Positions 50,822 to 60,485 of a stretch of 64,000 nt of DNA are shown one piece after another. The stretch's first letter is position 1. The number at the start of each line of letters is the position of its first letter. Origin of the DNA: CAZGAQ01 sp964523405. GTDB lineage: Bacteria > Planctomycetota > Phycisphaerae > UBA1845 > Fen-1342. The notes beneath the pieces are model-generated. The model was not told the DNA's origin. It did not search any database and worked only from the letters and a program-made list of their open reading frames with translations. The position numbers were made by a program, and so were the translations under genes. The DNA lies in the NCBI GenBank assembly GCA_964523405.1, contig CAZGAQ010000003.1, positions 1-64,000 of the forward strand. Direction: 5' to 3'.

Positions 50822-52186
50822 CTACGTGCCGCGCGCCCCGCCGCCGCGATCCACGCACGTCGCCACCACGAGGTCCCCCGTGACGTTCAGCGTCGTCCGA
50901 CACATGTCCAGCAACCGGTCCACACCGAGGATGATCCCAATCCCCTCCGCCGGCACGTGCACGGTCTGCAGCACCATCACCACCAGCGGCAGCGAGCCGC
51001 CCGGCACTCCGGCCGTCCCGACCCCGGCGAGAATCGCCAGCAGCGCCACCGTGATCTGCTGCCCCAAATCCAGGTGCACGCCGAACACCTGCGCCAGAAA
51101 CAGCACGGTCACGCCCTCATACAGCGCCGTGCCGTTCTGGTTCGCCGTCGCACCGATGGTCAGCACAAAGCTCCCGATCTCCCGCCGCAACCCCAGTTCC
51201 TTCTCGGCCACCCGCAGCGACGTCGGCAGGGTCGCATTCGAGGAGGACGTCGCGAACGCCGTCAGCGCCGCTTCCGACGTGCGGGCGAAAAACCGCAGCG
51301 GGTTCATCCGGCCCAATAGCCCAACGACCAGCGAGTACACGCCCACGAAGTGCAGCAGCAACCCGCCCAGCACCGTCACCACGTACCACCCGAGCATCTT
51401 CAGCACACCCGCCCCAAGCTGCGCCGCCAGCGCAAACACCAGCGCCGCCACGGCCACCGGCGCGAGCCGCATCGCCAGCCCCACGATCACCATCACCGTG
51501 TCGTATACCCCCTGCAGCACGGCCACGAGTCCTTGTGTACGTCCGGGCACCATGGTCATCGCGATGCCGAACAGCAAGGCGAAGAACATGACGGCCAGCA
51601 TCCCGCCACCCTTCGCGCTGCCGTCCAGCGCCCCGACCATCTCCTGCAGCGGATTGCGCGGGATAATGTCCAGCAGCGTCTCGCGCAGCGGCTTGGTCTG
51701 CCGGGCCTGCGCCACTTTCTCCTCAGCCTGCCCCTGGTAGCGCTCCCGGAGCACAACCCGCTGCGCGTCCGTCAGGTGCCGCCCCGGCTGCACGACGTTG
51801 GCCAACCCGACGCCGATCGCCACCGAAGCCGCGGACAAGATCACCGTGTACAGCAGCGTGCGCGCCCCCACACGCCCCAGCCGCCGCACATCCCCCAGCT
51901 CCGCCACACCCAGCACCAGGGCCGAGAACACCAGCGGCAGCACCACCATGAAGATCAGCCGCATGAAGATCTGCCCGAGCGGCTCGGCGATGTTCTTGAC
52001 GACCCAGGTCAGCCCGGCGTGCGGCGTGCCGTCCGGCTGGGCCGGACAACACGCGCTCGCGATCAATCCGGCCACCACCCCGACCACGAGCCCGATGCCG
52101 ATCTGCCAGTGCAACGCCAGCCCTCGCCGGCGCGGCTCTTTTCCGGACGTGGGCACAGCTGTGGCGACGGACGGCTCCGAACCCAT
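50822..52186 (-). CDS. Dicarboxylate/amino acid:cation symporter (SDF family)
   Basis: A 454-residue inner-membrane transporter of the GltP/DctA type with about eight membrane helices and two hairpins. Signatures: FMRLIFMVVLPLVFSALVLG, the serine-rich hairpin AFATSSSNATLPTSLRVAE, the sodium/substrate motif TIGATANQNGTALYEGV, and PGGSLPLVVMVLQTVHVPAE with DRLLDMCRTTLNVTGDLV at the end. It imports glutamate, aspartate or C4-dicarboxylates with sodium or protons. An insert of about 60 residues (near 140-200) enlarges the first half. The ATG at 52186 has GGGAGAG upstream. Confidence 0.9.
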   Translation of the reverse strand: MGSEPSVATAVPTSGKEPRRRGLALHWQIGIGLVVGVVAGLIASACCPAQPDGTPHAGLTWVVKNIAEPLGQIFMRLIFMVVLPLVFSALVLGVAELGDVRRLGRVGARTLLYTVILSAASVAIGVGLANVVQPGRHLTDAQRVVLRERYQGQAEEKVAQARQTKPLRETLLDIIPRNPLQEMVGALDGSAKGGGMLAVMFFALLFGIAMTMVPGRTQGLVAVLQGVYDTVMVIVGLAMRLAPVAVAALVFALAAQLGAGVLKMLGWYVVTVLGGLLLHFVGVYSLVVGLLGRMNPLRFFARTSEAALTAFATSSSNATLPTSLRVAEKELGLRREIGSFVLTIGATANQNGTALYEGVTVLFLAQVFGVHLDLGQQITVALLAILAGVGTAGVPGGSLPLVVMVLQTVHVPAEGIGIILGVDRLLDMCRTTLNVTGDLVVATCVDRGGGARGT

Positions 52187-52407
52187 GTGGCTCTCCCGGG
52201 AGCAGCGAAAGGACGTCCGATCATAACGGCTTCGCCGCCGCGCTCCAGCCATCCTTCGGCCGAAAGGGCCGGTCCCGCAACGGGCCCACCCACCCCCGCC
52301 TCGCGTGCTGCTAACTCATTCCCCCGCCGCGGCTAGTCGATGTTCCATCCGGAGAGTTGACGCGCCGCGTCCGCGCGGGCGGCACTACTACGGAAGGTCA
52401 GGGCAGT

Positions 52408-53184
52408 ATGGACAAGGCCAGTCTGATCGGGACCATTCTCGGAATTGCCGCGTGCGGCTACGTCGGCTACCGGGCCTCGGGCGGCAACTGGGCGGTGTTC
52501 TATTCGGAAAAGGGCTTTGTGATGGTGTTCGGTGGAACCATCAGCGTCGCCCTGATGTCCATGCCCGGAGACAAGCTCAAGTCCGTCCCCGGCTACGTCC
52601 GCCGCTTCATGTTCCACAGAGCCAAGAGCCCGGCGGAGGTGATCAAGAGCGTCGTGGCCCTCTCCGAGAAGGGTCGCCGTGACGGCGTGCTGTCGCTGGA
52701 ATCGGAGATCGCCAAGTTAGATGACAAATTCCTCGCCCAGGGTCTGAAGATGCTGGTGGACGGCACGGACCCGGAGGCGATCGAGACGAGCCTGCGCATG
52801 GAAGTGCTCGCGATGCAGGAACGTCACAAAGCGGGCAAGAAGTTCTTCGACGTGGTCAAGGTGTACGCCCCCGGCTACGGCCTGGTCGCCACGCTGATCG
52901 GCCAGATCGGTATGTTCAGCAAGCTGGGCGGGGCGGTCGAAGAGATGGGCCACATGCTCGCGGTCGCCGTCGTGGCGACCATGTACGGCACCGTGCTCGC
53001 CAACGCCGTGGCCGGCCCGATCGGTGACAAGCTGGCCCTCCGCTCCGGCGAGGAAATCGTGAACCGCGAGATGATGCTGCAGGGCATCCTGTCGATTGGC
53101 GCCGGCGACAACCCGCGCCTGACCATGGAACGGATGCTGGCGTTCCTGCCACCGGCCAGTCGCGGCAAGCTGGCCGCCGGCTAG
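52408..53184 (+). CDS. motA: Flagellar stator protein MotA
   Basis: MotA forms the ion channel ring of the flagellar stator with MotB. The 258-residue product has two N-terminal helices, a long cytoplasmic loop with the torque-generating charged segment (GRRDGVLSLESEIAKLDDKF) and two C-terminal helices. Motifs FVMVFGGTISVALMS, YAPGYGLVATLIGQIGMF and MLAVAVVATMYGTVLANAVA are characteristic. GGAAGGT precedes the ATG. motB follows after 42 bases. Confidence 0.93.
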   Translation: MDKASLIGTILGIAACGYVGYRASGGNWAVFYSEKGFVMVFGGTISVALMSMPGDKLKSVPGYVRRFMFHRAKSPAEVIKSVVALSEKGRRDGVLSLESEIAKLDDKFLAQGLKMLVDGTDPEAIETSLRMEVLAMQERHKAGKKFFDVVKVYAPGYGLVATLIGQIGMFSKLGGAVEEMGHMLAVAVVATMYGTVLANAVAGPIGDKLALRSGEEIVNREMMLQGILSIGAGDNPRLTMERMLAFLPPASRGKLAAG

Positions 53185-53226
53185 ACCGGTCCCGGATAAC
53201 GGCGGACGATACGGAAGGCGACGACC

Positions 53227-54078
53227 ATGGCCGCGCAAAACGAGCAGGAGAGACCGTCCGGCGCTCCCAACGACGCCCATGGCCAGGCTGCACACGGAGG
53301 CAAGGGCGGCCACAAGAGCCACGGCCCACACGCCGACATGCACGAAGAGCATGAAGGCGTCGCCGAGTGGATGGTCTCCTTCGCCGATAACGTCATGTTG
53401 CAGATGGGCTTCTTCGTCATTCTGCTCGCCATGGCCATGAAGGCGGCGTCCGGCGGCGGCGCCGGTTCCGGATCCGGCTCCGCCTCAGGCAGCGGCTCCG
53501 GCGGCGGCGGCGCCACGCTCAACGACGATCAACTCGATCTGGCCATCGCCATCCGCGAAGCTTTCCACAGCCCCGTCGACCTGGGCTCCACGGACCCGCA
53601 CGACTCGCTCCTGATCCAGCGTTTGCGCACGCGCATGCGCGGTCCAAGTAACGCCACCCGCGACGGCCTCGACGGCAGCGACCACGACGTGCAGTCCATC
53701 CGCCGCACCGGTGCCTATGGCGCCGGCGGCTCCATCGCCTTCGCCACCGGCGACAACGCGCTCGACGAAACCGGCCAATCCCAGGTCAAGGACCTCGCCC
53801 GCCAATTCCGCGGCTTCCACGCCATCCTCAACATCCGCGGACACTGTAGCGCCGCCGAGGCCTTCGATCAGGACGACCGCGGCATGCGCCTCTCGTACGA
53901 CCGCGCGCTCACCGTCGCACGCCAGCTCGTCGCCGAAGGCCTGGACTGGAAGCAACTCCGCCTCACCGCCTGCGCCGACAACGAACGCATCACTTCGACG
54001 ACCTACCAGGACGCCGGCCAGCGTTCGAACCAGCGCGTCGAGGTGGTCGAGATCAACCAATCGCCGCAGCAGAACTGA
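53227..54078 (+). CDS. motB: Flagellar stator protein MotB
   Basis: MotB anchors the stator to peptidoglycan. The 283-residue product has a His-rich cytoplasmic start and one membrane helix, VSFADNVMLQMGFFVILLAM. Its Asp (SFAD) is the ion-carrying residue of the family. A Ser/Gly linker (about 75-98) and an OmpA-like peptidoglycan-binding domain follow, with HAILNIRGHCSAAE and LSYDRALTVARQLVAEG, and a closing RSNQRVEVVEI. It is in an operon with motA. The long glycine-serine stretch is unusual but harmless to the fold. Confidence 0.92.
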   Translation: MAAQNEQERPSGAPNDAHGQAAHGGKGGHKSHGPHADMHEEHEGVAEWMVSFADNVMLQMGFFVILLAMAMKAASGGGAGSGSGSASGSGSGGGGATLNDDQLDLAIAIREAFHSPVDLGSTDPHDSLLIQRLRTRMRGPSNATRDGLDGSDHDVQSIRRTGAYGAGGSIAFATGDNALDETGQSQVKDLARQFRGFHAILNIRGHCSAAEAFDQDDRGMRLSYDRALTVARQLVAEGLDWKQLRLTACADNERITSTTYQDAGQRSNQRVEVVEINQSPQQN

Positions 54079-54459
54079 AACACACTCCCCGGGGCCGTGC
54101 TGCATTCGTGTAGCATTCGGCGCCAACGCGCTTTCGCGCACCTCACCCCAGAATCCCCGCAAGGCGGAGCCCACCCCGCGCCAGACAAAAAACTCGTGGA
54201 ACCACTTCGGTGCGGATTGCGGCGCCGCGCACGTCGTGAATTCCGCACGACTCTCCAAGCACCAAGCAAGGCAACACTTGCGAGCCGCGCGCCAGCAATC
54301 CGCCCCCATTGACTCCGCATTGCCCCATGCACGAGCGCTGCGCAGTCTTTCACGACGCGCGTGCGTTTCTGGACCCGCGCGTTACAATGCCCCATCCTGC
54401 GTGTTGCGACGCTTCCGGTACGGCACGTGTCCGCGACACGTCACTCGTGGAGGACTCGC
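54079..54459. other. Intergenic region between motB and hdrC
   Basis: A 381-base gap on the + strand side. It should hold the end of the mot operon and the promoter of the hdr/flx operon. I see no gene or RNA here. Confidence 0.45.
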
Positions 54460-55050
54460 ATGTCCGTCGCACAGCACGCTTCGCACACCGCCGGCCTCGC
54501 CGGGCAGGTGCGCGAGGCTACCGGTGAGTCTGTTTTCAATTGCTATCAGTGTGGGAAGTGCTCGGCCGGCTGCCCCTTGGCGGCTGAGATGGACTACGCC
54601 CCCAACCAGGTTCTGCGGCTGCTGCAACTCGGGCTGCCGGACATGGACGATGATGTCCTGCAGGCGCTGTCCATCTGGCTGTGCCTCACCTGCGAGACGT
54701 GCGCCGCCCGCTGCCCGCAAGAGGTCGATCTGCCGAAGATCATGGACTACCTGCGGCAGCAGGCCCTCGCCCAGGGCGTCGCGCACCCGAAGGCCAAGGA
54801 CATCCTCATCTTCCACCAGGCCTTCCTCGACACGATCCGCAAGAACGGCCGCCTGCACGAAGTCGGCCTGATCTCCACCTACAAGCTCAAGAGCTTCAAT
54901 CTGTTCCAGGACGTCCTCGTGGCGCCCAAGCTCTTCGCCCGCGGCAAGCTCAAGCTCCTGCCGCACAAGATCGCCGGCCAGGAAGCGGTCGCCCGCATCT
55001 TCGAGCGCTGCCAGAACGCGACGCATGAGCCCCCACACAAGGCGGAATAG
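54460..55050 (+). CDS. hdrC: Heterodisulfide reductase subunit C-like
   Basis: A 196-residue iron-sulfur protein with two [4Fe-4S] motifs: Cys28, 31, 34 and 38 (CYQCGKCSAGCP) and Cys75, 78, 81 and 85 (CLTCETCAARCP). It passes electrons between HdrA and HdrB. GGAGG lies seven bases before the ATG. First gene of the hdr/flx operon; hdrB starts three bases after its stop. Confidence 0.92.
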   Translation: MSVAQHASHTAGLAGQVREATGESVFNCYQCGKCSAGCPLAAEMDYAPNQVLRLLQLGLPDMDDDVLQALSIWLCLTCETCAARCPQEVDLPKIMDYLRQQALAQGVAHPKAKDILIFHQAFLDTIRKNGRLHEVGLISTYKLKSFNLFQDVLVAPKLFARGKLKLLPHKIAGQEAVARIFERCQNATHEPPHKAE

Positions 55051-55053
55051 ACC

Positions 55054-55953
55054 ATGAAAATCGGATTCTTCCCCGGCTGCTCGCTGGAGGGCTCCTCGCG
55101 GGAGTACGCCGAGTCGCTGCAGGCCATCGCCGGCCCCCTCGGCCTCGAACTCACCGAGGTCCCCGACTGGAACTGCTGCGGCGCCACCGCCGCCCACAAC
55201 CTCAACCACAAGCTCGCCCTCGCCCTGCCGGCCCGCATCCTGGCACTCGCCGAACGCGCCGGCCTGACCGAACTCCTCGTCCCCTGCTCGGCCTGCTACA
55301 CGCGACTGGCCTGCACGCGGCACGAGCTGCTCCAGGACGAGGCTCTGCGGCAGGATATCGCCCGCGTCATCGAGCTGCCTTTCACCGGCCGCACCAAGGT
55401 GCTCAGCGTCCTCGACGTGCTGGGGCCGGCAGCCAAGGACGGTTTGGCGGCTAAGGTCCGCAAGCCCTTCGCGTACAAGGTCGCCTGCTACTACGGCTGC
55501 TACCTGACGCGCCCGGCCACCGTCACGACCTGTCAGCGGCCCGAAGACCCGCAGGAAATGGACGACATTCTCAAGGCGATCGGCGCGCAACCTCTCGACT
55601 GGGGTTTCAAGACGGAGTGCTGCGGCGCCGGTCTGTCGGTGTCGCGGACTTCGTCGGTCGCCGAGTTGTCCGGCCGCATCGTGGCAGACGCCGTGCACCG
55701 CGGGGCGGAAGCGATCATCGTCGCCTGCCCGATGTGCCAGACGAACCTGGACCTGCGGCGCGACGCGATCGAAGCGCATCACGGCCGCAAGTACGACATC
55801 CCCGTGCTGTACGTCAGCCAGGCCGTCGGGCTGGCGCTGGGCATCGCGGAGAACACCCTCGGGCTGCAGCGGCACCATGTGCCGGTACGCTTCAAGCCCA
55901 AGCCGGCCCCCCAGCCAGCCGCGGCACCGGTCGCAGCAGGGCCTCAGCAATAA
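55054..55953 (+). CDS. hdrB: Heterodisulfide reductase subunit B-like
   Basis: HdrB holds the active site where a disulfide (CoM-S-S-CoB in methanogens, probably DsrC or another thiol here) is reduced at noncubane [4Fe-4S] clusters. The 299-residue product has both CCG domains: FFPGCS, NCCGATAAHN and CSACYTRL in the first, and CYYGCYL, ECCGAG and CPMCQTN in the second. The last ~20 residues are a Pro/Ala tail. The natural disulfide substrate in bacteria is not known. Confidence 0.92.
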   Translation: MKIGFFPGCSLEGSSREYAESLQAIAGPLGLELTEVPDWNCCGATAAHNLNHKLALALPARILALAERAGLTELLVPCSACYTRLACTRHELLQDEALRQDIARVIELPFTGRTKVLSVLDVLGPAAKDGLAAKVRKPFAYKVACYYGCYLTRPATVTTCQRPEDPQEMDDILKAIGAQPLDWGFKTECCGAGLSVSRTSSVAELSGRIVADAVHRGAEAIIVACPMCQTNLDLRRDAIEAHHGRKYDIPVLYVSQAVGLALGIAENTLGLQRHHVPVRFKPKPAPQPAAAPVAAGPQQ

Positions 55954-55965
55954 GGAATAGACGAC

Positions 55966-57957
55966 ATGGCGCGCATCGGCGTGTTCATCTGTCACTGCGG
56001 GGAGAACATCGGCGCCACGGTGGACTGTGCGGCTGTCGCGAAGGCGGCGGGCGAGCTGTCCGGCGTCGTACACGCGATCGACTACAAGTACATGTGCTCG
56101 GACCCCGGTCAGACGCTGATCAAGGACGCGATCCGCGAGAAGAAGCTGACCGGCGTGGTCGTGGCGGCGTGCTCGCCGCGCATGCACGAGCCGACTTTCC
56201 GGCGGGCCTGCGCCGAGGCGGGGTTGAACCCCTTCCTCTGCGAGATGGCCAACCTCCGCGAGCACTGCTCGTGGGTCCACGAGAAGGGCCAGGTCACGAC
56301 CGACAAGGCCATCGACCTCGTCCGCATCCTGGTCGAGAAGGTCAAGCGCAACCGCCCGCTGACGCCGATCAAGGTGCCGCTCACCAAGCGGGCCCTGGTC
56401 ATCGGCGGCGGCATCGCCGGCATTCAGGCGGCCCTCGACATCGCCAACGCCGGGCACGAGGTCGTGCTGATCGAACGCGACCCGTCCATCGGCGGGCACA
56501 TGGCCCAGCTCTCCGAAACGTTCCCCACGCTCGACTGCTCGCAGTGCATTCTGACGCCGCGCATGGTCGAAGTCGCGCAGCATCCGAACATCCGGCTGTA
56601 CACGTACAGCGAACTCGAGACGCTCGAAGGCTTCATCGGCAACTTCAAGGCCACCATCCGCAAGAAGGCCCGCAGCATCGACGAGCAGCTCTGCACGGGG
56701 TGCGGCGCCTGCCAGCAGAAGTGCGCCCAGAAGAAAATCCCCAGTGAGTTCAACGCGGGTCTCGGCAACCGCACGGCCATCTACGTACCCTTCCCGCAGG
56801 CGGTGCCGAACAAGCCGGTCATCGACAAGGCCAAGTGCACGTACTACAAGACCGGCCGCTGCAAGCTGTGCGAGAAGGCCTGCCCGCCCGGCGCGATCCG
56901 CTTCGACCAGGAAGACGAGTTGCTGACGGTCGAGGTCGGCGCGGTCGTCGTCGCGACCGGCTACCAGGTCAAGCCGACCAGCTTCTTCCCCGAATACGGC
57001 TACGGCAAGTACAAGGACGTCATCACCGGCCTGCAGTTCGAGCGGCTGCTGTCCGCGTCCGGCCCGACGCAGGGCGTGCCGAAGCGGCCGAGCGACGGCC
57101 AGGTGCCCGAGACGGTCGTGTTCGTGGCGTGCGCGGGCAGCCGCGACCCCGCCAAGGGCGTGAACTACTGCTCCAAGATCTGCTGCATGTACACCGCGAA
57201 GCACGCGATGCTCTACAAGCACAAGGTGCACGCGGGCACGCCGTACGTGTTCTACATGGACATCCGCGCGGGCGGGAAGATGTACGAAGAATTCGTCCGC
57301 CGCGCCTGCGAAGAGGACGAGGTCCGCTACATCCGCGGGCGCGTCTCGAAGATTTACGAGCGCGACGGCAAGCTCATCGTGAAGGGGGCCGACACGCTGC
57401 TAAACGGCCGCCCGGTCGAGATTGAGGCCGACCTTGTCGTGCTCGCCAGCGCAATGGAGCCACAGCCGGACGCCGAAGAGCTGGCGCAGAAGATGAAGAT
57501 CAGCTACGACGCGGACAAGTTCCTGTCCGAGGCGCACCCGAAGCTGCGTCCGGTCGAGATGAACACCGCGGGCATCTACGTCGCCGGCGCGTGCCAGGCG
57601 CCGAAGGACATTCCCGAGACCGTCGCACAGGCGTCCGGCGCCGCGAGTAAGGTCTGCGGGCTGTTCAGCAAGGAAGAGCTGGCCCGCGAGCCGGTCGTGG
57701 CCGTCGTCAACCGCACGGCTCCGCCACTGTTCTCGACGTGCATCGGCTGCTTCCTGTGCGAGACGGCGTGTGCGTACGGCGCCATCGAGCACGAAGAGAT
57801 CAAGGGTCGCGACGGCAAGCTAATCAAGACGATCGCGAAGGTGAACCAGGGCGTGTGCCAGGGCTGCGGCACGTGCGTGGCGCTGTGCCGCTCGAAGTCG
57901 CTGGACCTGCAGGGCTTCACGAACGAGCAGGTGTTTGCGGAGCTGCTGGCGCTGTAG
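55966..57957 (+). CDS. hdrA: Heterodisulfide reductase subunit A-like flavoprotein
   Basis: HdrA carries the FAD that bifurcates electrons. The 663-residue product starts with an N-terminal iron-sulfur domain (VFICHCGENIG; ACSPRMHEPTF), then the FAD-binding motif LVIGGGIAGIQAALDIANAG near 145. The CSQCILTPRM cluster follows near 191. [4Fe-4S] ferredoxin motifs lie near 245 (CTGCGACQQKC), 301 (CKLCEKACPPGA), 592 (CIGCFLCETACAYGAI) and 631 (CQGCGTCVALCRSKSL). Length and order match bacterial HdrA. No selenocysteine codon is needed. Confidence 0.93.
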   Translation: MARIGVFICHCGENIGATVDCAAVAKAAGELSGVVHAIDYKYMCSDPGQTLIKDAIREKKLTGVVVAACSPRMHEPTFRRACAEAGLNPFLCEMANLREHCSWVHEKGQVTTDKAIDLVRILVEKVKRNRPLTPIKVPLTKRALVIGGGIAGIQAALDIANAGHEVVLIERDPSIGGHMAQLSETFPTLDCSQCILTPRMVEVAQHPNIRLYTYSELETLEGFIGNFKATIRKKARSIDEQLCTGCGACQQKCAQKKIPSEFNAGLGNRTAIYVPFPQAVPNKPVIDKAKCTYYKTGRCKLCEKACPPGAIRFDQEDELLTVEVGAVVVATGYQVKPTSFFPEYGYGKYKDVITGLQFERLLSASGPTQGVPKRPSDGQVPETVVFVACAGSRDPAKGVNYCSKICCMYTAKHAMLYKHKVHAGTPYVFYMDIRAGGKMYEEFVRRACEEDEVRYIRGRVSKIYERDGKLIVKGADTLLNGRPVEIEADLVVLASAMEPQPDAEELAQKMKISYDADKFLSEAHPKLRPVEMNTAGIYVAGACQAPKDIPETVAQASGAASKVCGLFSKEELAREPVVAVVNRTAPPLFSTCIGCFLCETACAYGAIEHEEIKGRDGKLIKTIAKVNQGVCQGCGTCVALCRSKSLDLQGFTNEQVFAELLAL

Positions 57958-58017
57958 CGCCCGTAGCGTCAGGCCGCAGCTCGCCCGCCGTGGCGGGTGC
58001 CTGACGGCGGGTGATTC

Positions 58018-58078
58018 ACCACGAAGGACACGAAGAGACTCGCAGTTCACCGCGAAGGACGCGAAGAGCGCGAAGGAA
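58018..58078. repeat. GAAGGACGCGAAG-type dispersed repeats
   Basis: CACGAAGGACACGAAGAGA and CCGCGAAGGACGCGAAGA lie in tandem just before the lipoprotein gene. The last unit ends GCGAAGGAAG directly before the ATG at 58080, so the repeat supplies its ribosome site. Just upstream (57960-58010) is a CGTCAGGC...GCCTGACG palindrome. Confidence 0.65.
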
Positions 58079-58079
58079 G

Positions 58080-59084
58080 ATGAAAGAGAGCACCGCGAAA
58101 GCCAAGCGACTTGCCGCACTAATCCTCGGCTGCGCACTCGCCGCTGCCGCGGGCTGCGCACCGGCCTGGCACAGCGGCGACCGCGAACTGCGGCACTGTG
58201 TGGATCGCGCGGCGGCGTATGCGGACTCGGATGCCCTGTGGATCCAGGGCTCGCTGAATCTGGCTACCGCGGTCACCGATTACGGCGTGCGGCTCGTCCG
58301 CGCTACGGACAACCAATGCACGACGCTCACCCTCAAAAGTGCGCGGATCTTCTGGCAGAAGGAGATGCGCTTCGAGCTCGAGCTGACGCCCGCGGCGCCG
58401 ACCGCAAAGGAAGTGCTGGTCGTGCTGGAGTTCACGAGTCGATCGGGAACGCACCGCCTGAGCGAGCGGCTAAACATCGAAAGGAACGCGAAGCCCGATT
58501 ATCGCCACGAAGGCTGGCCAGTTGCGGTGCCGGTCAGTTCCGCCGTGGTGCGTTTGCACACGTTCGAAGCGCCTTCCGACGACCCGGCTTTCCGGGTGGT
58601 GCGCGTGCAGGCGGAGTACGACGGTCCACCGGTACGACTGGTCTTGGCGCCCTTGAGCGGACACGGTCCTGGTCCTCGCTCCGGGGCCATTGAGGACACG
58701 GGCGACGTGATTGAGCTGCCGTCCCGAGACCCACTGAAGATCGAACTACGCCACAGCCCTAACGTGCATGAGTTCAACAACTTCAGATATGAGTTCCGCG
58801 TTGAACGTGGGCCGGATCATTACGGCAACTTCCGGTCCTCCGACTTTTCGTCGCGTCTCCGTACGCTGCTCTGGACCATTGAGCCGGAAACGGAGCTCCG
58901 CTTGGGCGATGAGAAGGTGATCTACGACCTAGCTTTGACCGACAAGTCCACCGATGCCCCGGGTGAACCTACGCCCGTAGCGTGGCTGCGACTTAAAGCG
59001 TACCTGGAGCCGAGCGGCGCCAAGGCATCCTCCAACACCGGGGCCTGCGCGCCGGCGCTAGGCACAGCCTCCGAGACAAGATAA
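58080..59084 (+). CDS. Lipoprotein of unknown function inside the hdr/flx operon
   Basis: A 334-residue lipoprotein (LAAAAGC, Cys about 25). The mature part is beta-rich with YcfL-like spacing in its first half (GVRLVRATDNQCTTLTLKSA; VLVVLEFTSRSGTHRL). No iron-sulfur or flavin motifs exist. It separates hdrA from flxD, a place where homologous operons have no gene. It is probably an insertion rather than a complex subunit. The name is not known. Confidence 0.7.
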   Translation: MKESTAKAKRLAALILGCALAAAAGCAPAWHSGDRELRHCVDRAAAYADSDALWIQGSLNLATAVTDYGVRLVRATDNQCTTLTLKSARIFWQKEMRFELELTPAAPTAKEVLVVLEFTSRSGTHRLSERLNIERNAKPDYRHEGWPVAVPVSSAVVRLHTFEAPSDDPAFRVVRVQAEYDGPPVRLVLAPLSGHGPGPRSGAIEDTGDVIELPSRDPLKIELRHSPNVHEFNNFRYEFRVERGPDHYGNFRSSDFSSRLRTLLWTIEPETELRLGDEKVIYDLALTDKSTDAPGEPTPVAWLRLKAYLEPSGAKASSNTGACAPALGTASETR

Positions 59085-59096
59085 GGGCTCGCAAGT

Positions 59097-59585
59097 ATGG
59101 CCGACTTTGAACCCAAAATCATCGCTTTCGTCTGCAACTGGTGTACGTACGCCGGCGCGGACCTGACCGGTACCAGCCGCATCAAGTACGCCCCCAACGT
59201 GCGCATCGTCCGTCTGCCGTGTACCGGCCGGATCGACTTCATGCTGCTGCTCCAGGCCTTCGGGCAGGGCGCGGACGGCATCATCGTCTCCGGCTGCCAC
59301 CCGGGTGACTGCCACTACACCGCGGGCAACTTCCACGCCCGCCGGCGCTGGATGGTCTTCCGCAAGCTGCTCGACTTCATGGGCGTCGACCTCGGGCGGA
59401 TCACGTTCTCGTGGGTCTCCGCCGCCGAAGGCGCCCGCTGGGCCGAAATCGTCAACGGCGTCGTCGCCGACGTCCGCAAGCTCGGCCCGTACACGGAATT
59501 CCCCAAGCGGCTCGGCGCGCTGGCCGAGGCCCAACTGGACGCCAACGCGGCGGCCGGGGCGTGCTGCCCGGCGCACGGCGGCTGA
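59097..59585 (+). CDS. flxD: MvhD/FlxD-like [2Fe-2S] electron-transfer subunit
   Basis: A 162-residue protein of the hydrogenase delta (MvhD) family that links the electron donor module to HdrA. Five conserved Cys-containing strings are present: AFVCNWCTYAGADLTG, VRLPCTGRID, VSGCHPGDCHYTAGN. It lacks any hydrogenase partner here, so the donor is the Flx module. Twelve bases separate it from the lipoprotein gene. Confidence 0.9.
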   Translation: MADFEPKIIAFVCNWCTYAGADLTGTSRIKYAPNVRIVRLPCTGRIDFMLLLQAFGQGADGIIVSGCHPGDCHYTAGNFHARRRWMVFRKLLDFMGVDLGRITFSWVSAAEGARWAEIVNGVVADVRKLGPYTEFPKRLGALAEAQLDANAAAGACCPAHGG

Positions 59586-59668
59586 GGAGTGATCTCCGGC
59601 CCCCCAGGGGCACGCGAACGACCGACGTGTGATCGACAGCCTATAGAAACGAAAGGCTGAGCAACGCT

Positions 59669-60475
59669 ATGGAAGCTCTTCGCAAGAAAGCCAAGGAACT
59701 GCTCGCGGCCGGCACGATCAAGGTCGTGATCGGCTACGGTCCCGGCTCGGCGCCGGACCGCGTGCGGGCCCTCTTCGCCCGGACGCCCGAGCAGGTGGAC
59801 CAGCTCATCCTCAACGCCCACTGCGTGCAGAACCTCGCGACCTACCTGCTCAAGCCCGAGGTGAAGGCCATGGGCAAGGCGGCGCTGGTTGCCCGCAAGG
59901 GCGCGCTGCGCACGCTGCTGCAGTACGCGGTCGAGAACCAGCTCGCCGAGGACGCGGTCGTCGCACTGGCCGTCACCGACGACGGACAGGTCACCGAGCT
60001 GCCGAGCCTCGCCGCGGTCGAGGAGCACGTCGCGCAGTTGCCGCACGGCCTGACCGCCGACGACAAGGCCGCCCTCGAGAAGATCGACAAGATGTCGCGC
60101 GCCGAGCGCTGGCAGTTCTGGTCGGCCGAGATGGCCCGCTGCATCAAGTGCTACGCGTGCCGCTCGGCGTGCCCGCTGTGCTACTGCAGCCGCTGCATCA
60201 CCGACAACAACCAGCCGCAGTGGGTGCCGACCTCGAGCGACCCGCTCGGCAATCTCGAATGGAACGTGGTGCGGGCGATGCACCTCGCGGGCCGCTGCAT
60301 CGGCTGCGGCTCCTGCGCGGACGCCTGCCCGCAGCACATCCGCCTCGATCTGCTGAACCAAGTGCTCGCCCAGGAAGCCCTGACGCACTTCGGGGCCGAA
60401 GCGGGCTACAGCCGGCGCAAGGACTACGCTCTGGCGTCGTTCAAGCCGGATGACAAGGAAGAGTTCATTCGCTAA
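59669..60475 (+). CDS. flxC: FlxC-like iron-sulfur protein
   Basis: A 268-residue protein. Residues 1-150 are a helical domain (LLAAGTIKVVIGYGPGSAPD) and the second part holds ferredoxin motifs: CIKCYACRSACPLCYCSRC near 157 and CIGCGSCADACPQH near 210. This resembles FlxC and the N-terminal region of FrhB-type subunits. It would conduct electrons between FlxAB and HdrA via FlxD. GAAAGG precedes the ATG. Confidence 0.8.
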   Translation: MEALRKKAKELLAAGTIKVVIGYGPGSAPDRVRALFARTPEQVDQLILNAHCVQNLATYLLKPEVKAMGKAALVARKGALRTLLQYAVENQLAEDAVVALAVTDDGQVTELPSLAAVEEHVAQLPHGLTADDKAALEKIDKMSRAERWQFWSAEMARCIKCYACRSACPLCYCSRCITDNNQPQWVPTSSDPLGNLEWNVVRAMHLAGRCIGCGSCADACPQHIRLDLLNQVLAQEALTHFGAEAGYSRRKDYALASFKPDDKEEFIR

Positions 60476-60485
60476 CGCCGGCATC

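Noticed and set aside
54382..57231. A 949-codon open frame on the minus strand over hdrC, hdrB and hdrA
   Set aside because: It is a by-product of GC-rich codon use. The plus strand encodes clear iron-sulfur proteins, and the minus product has no motif.
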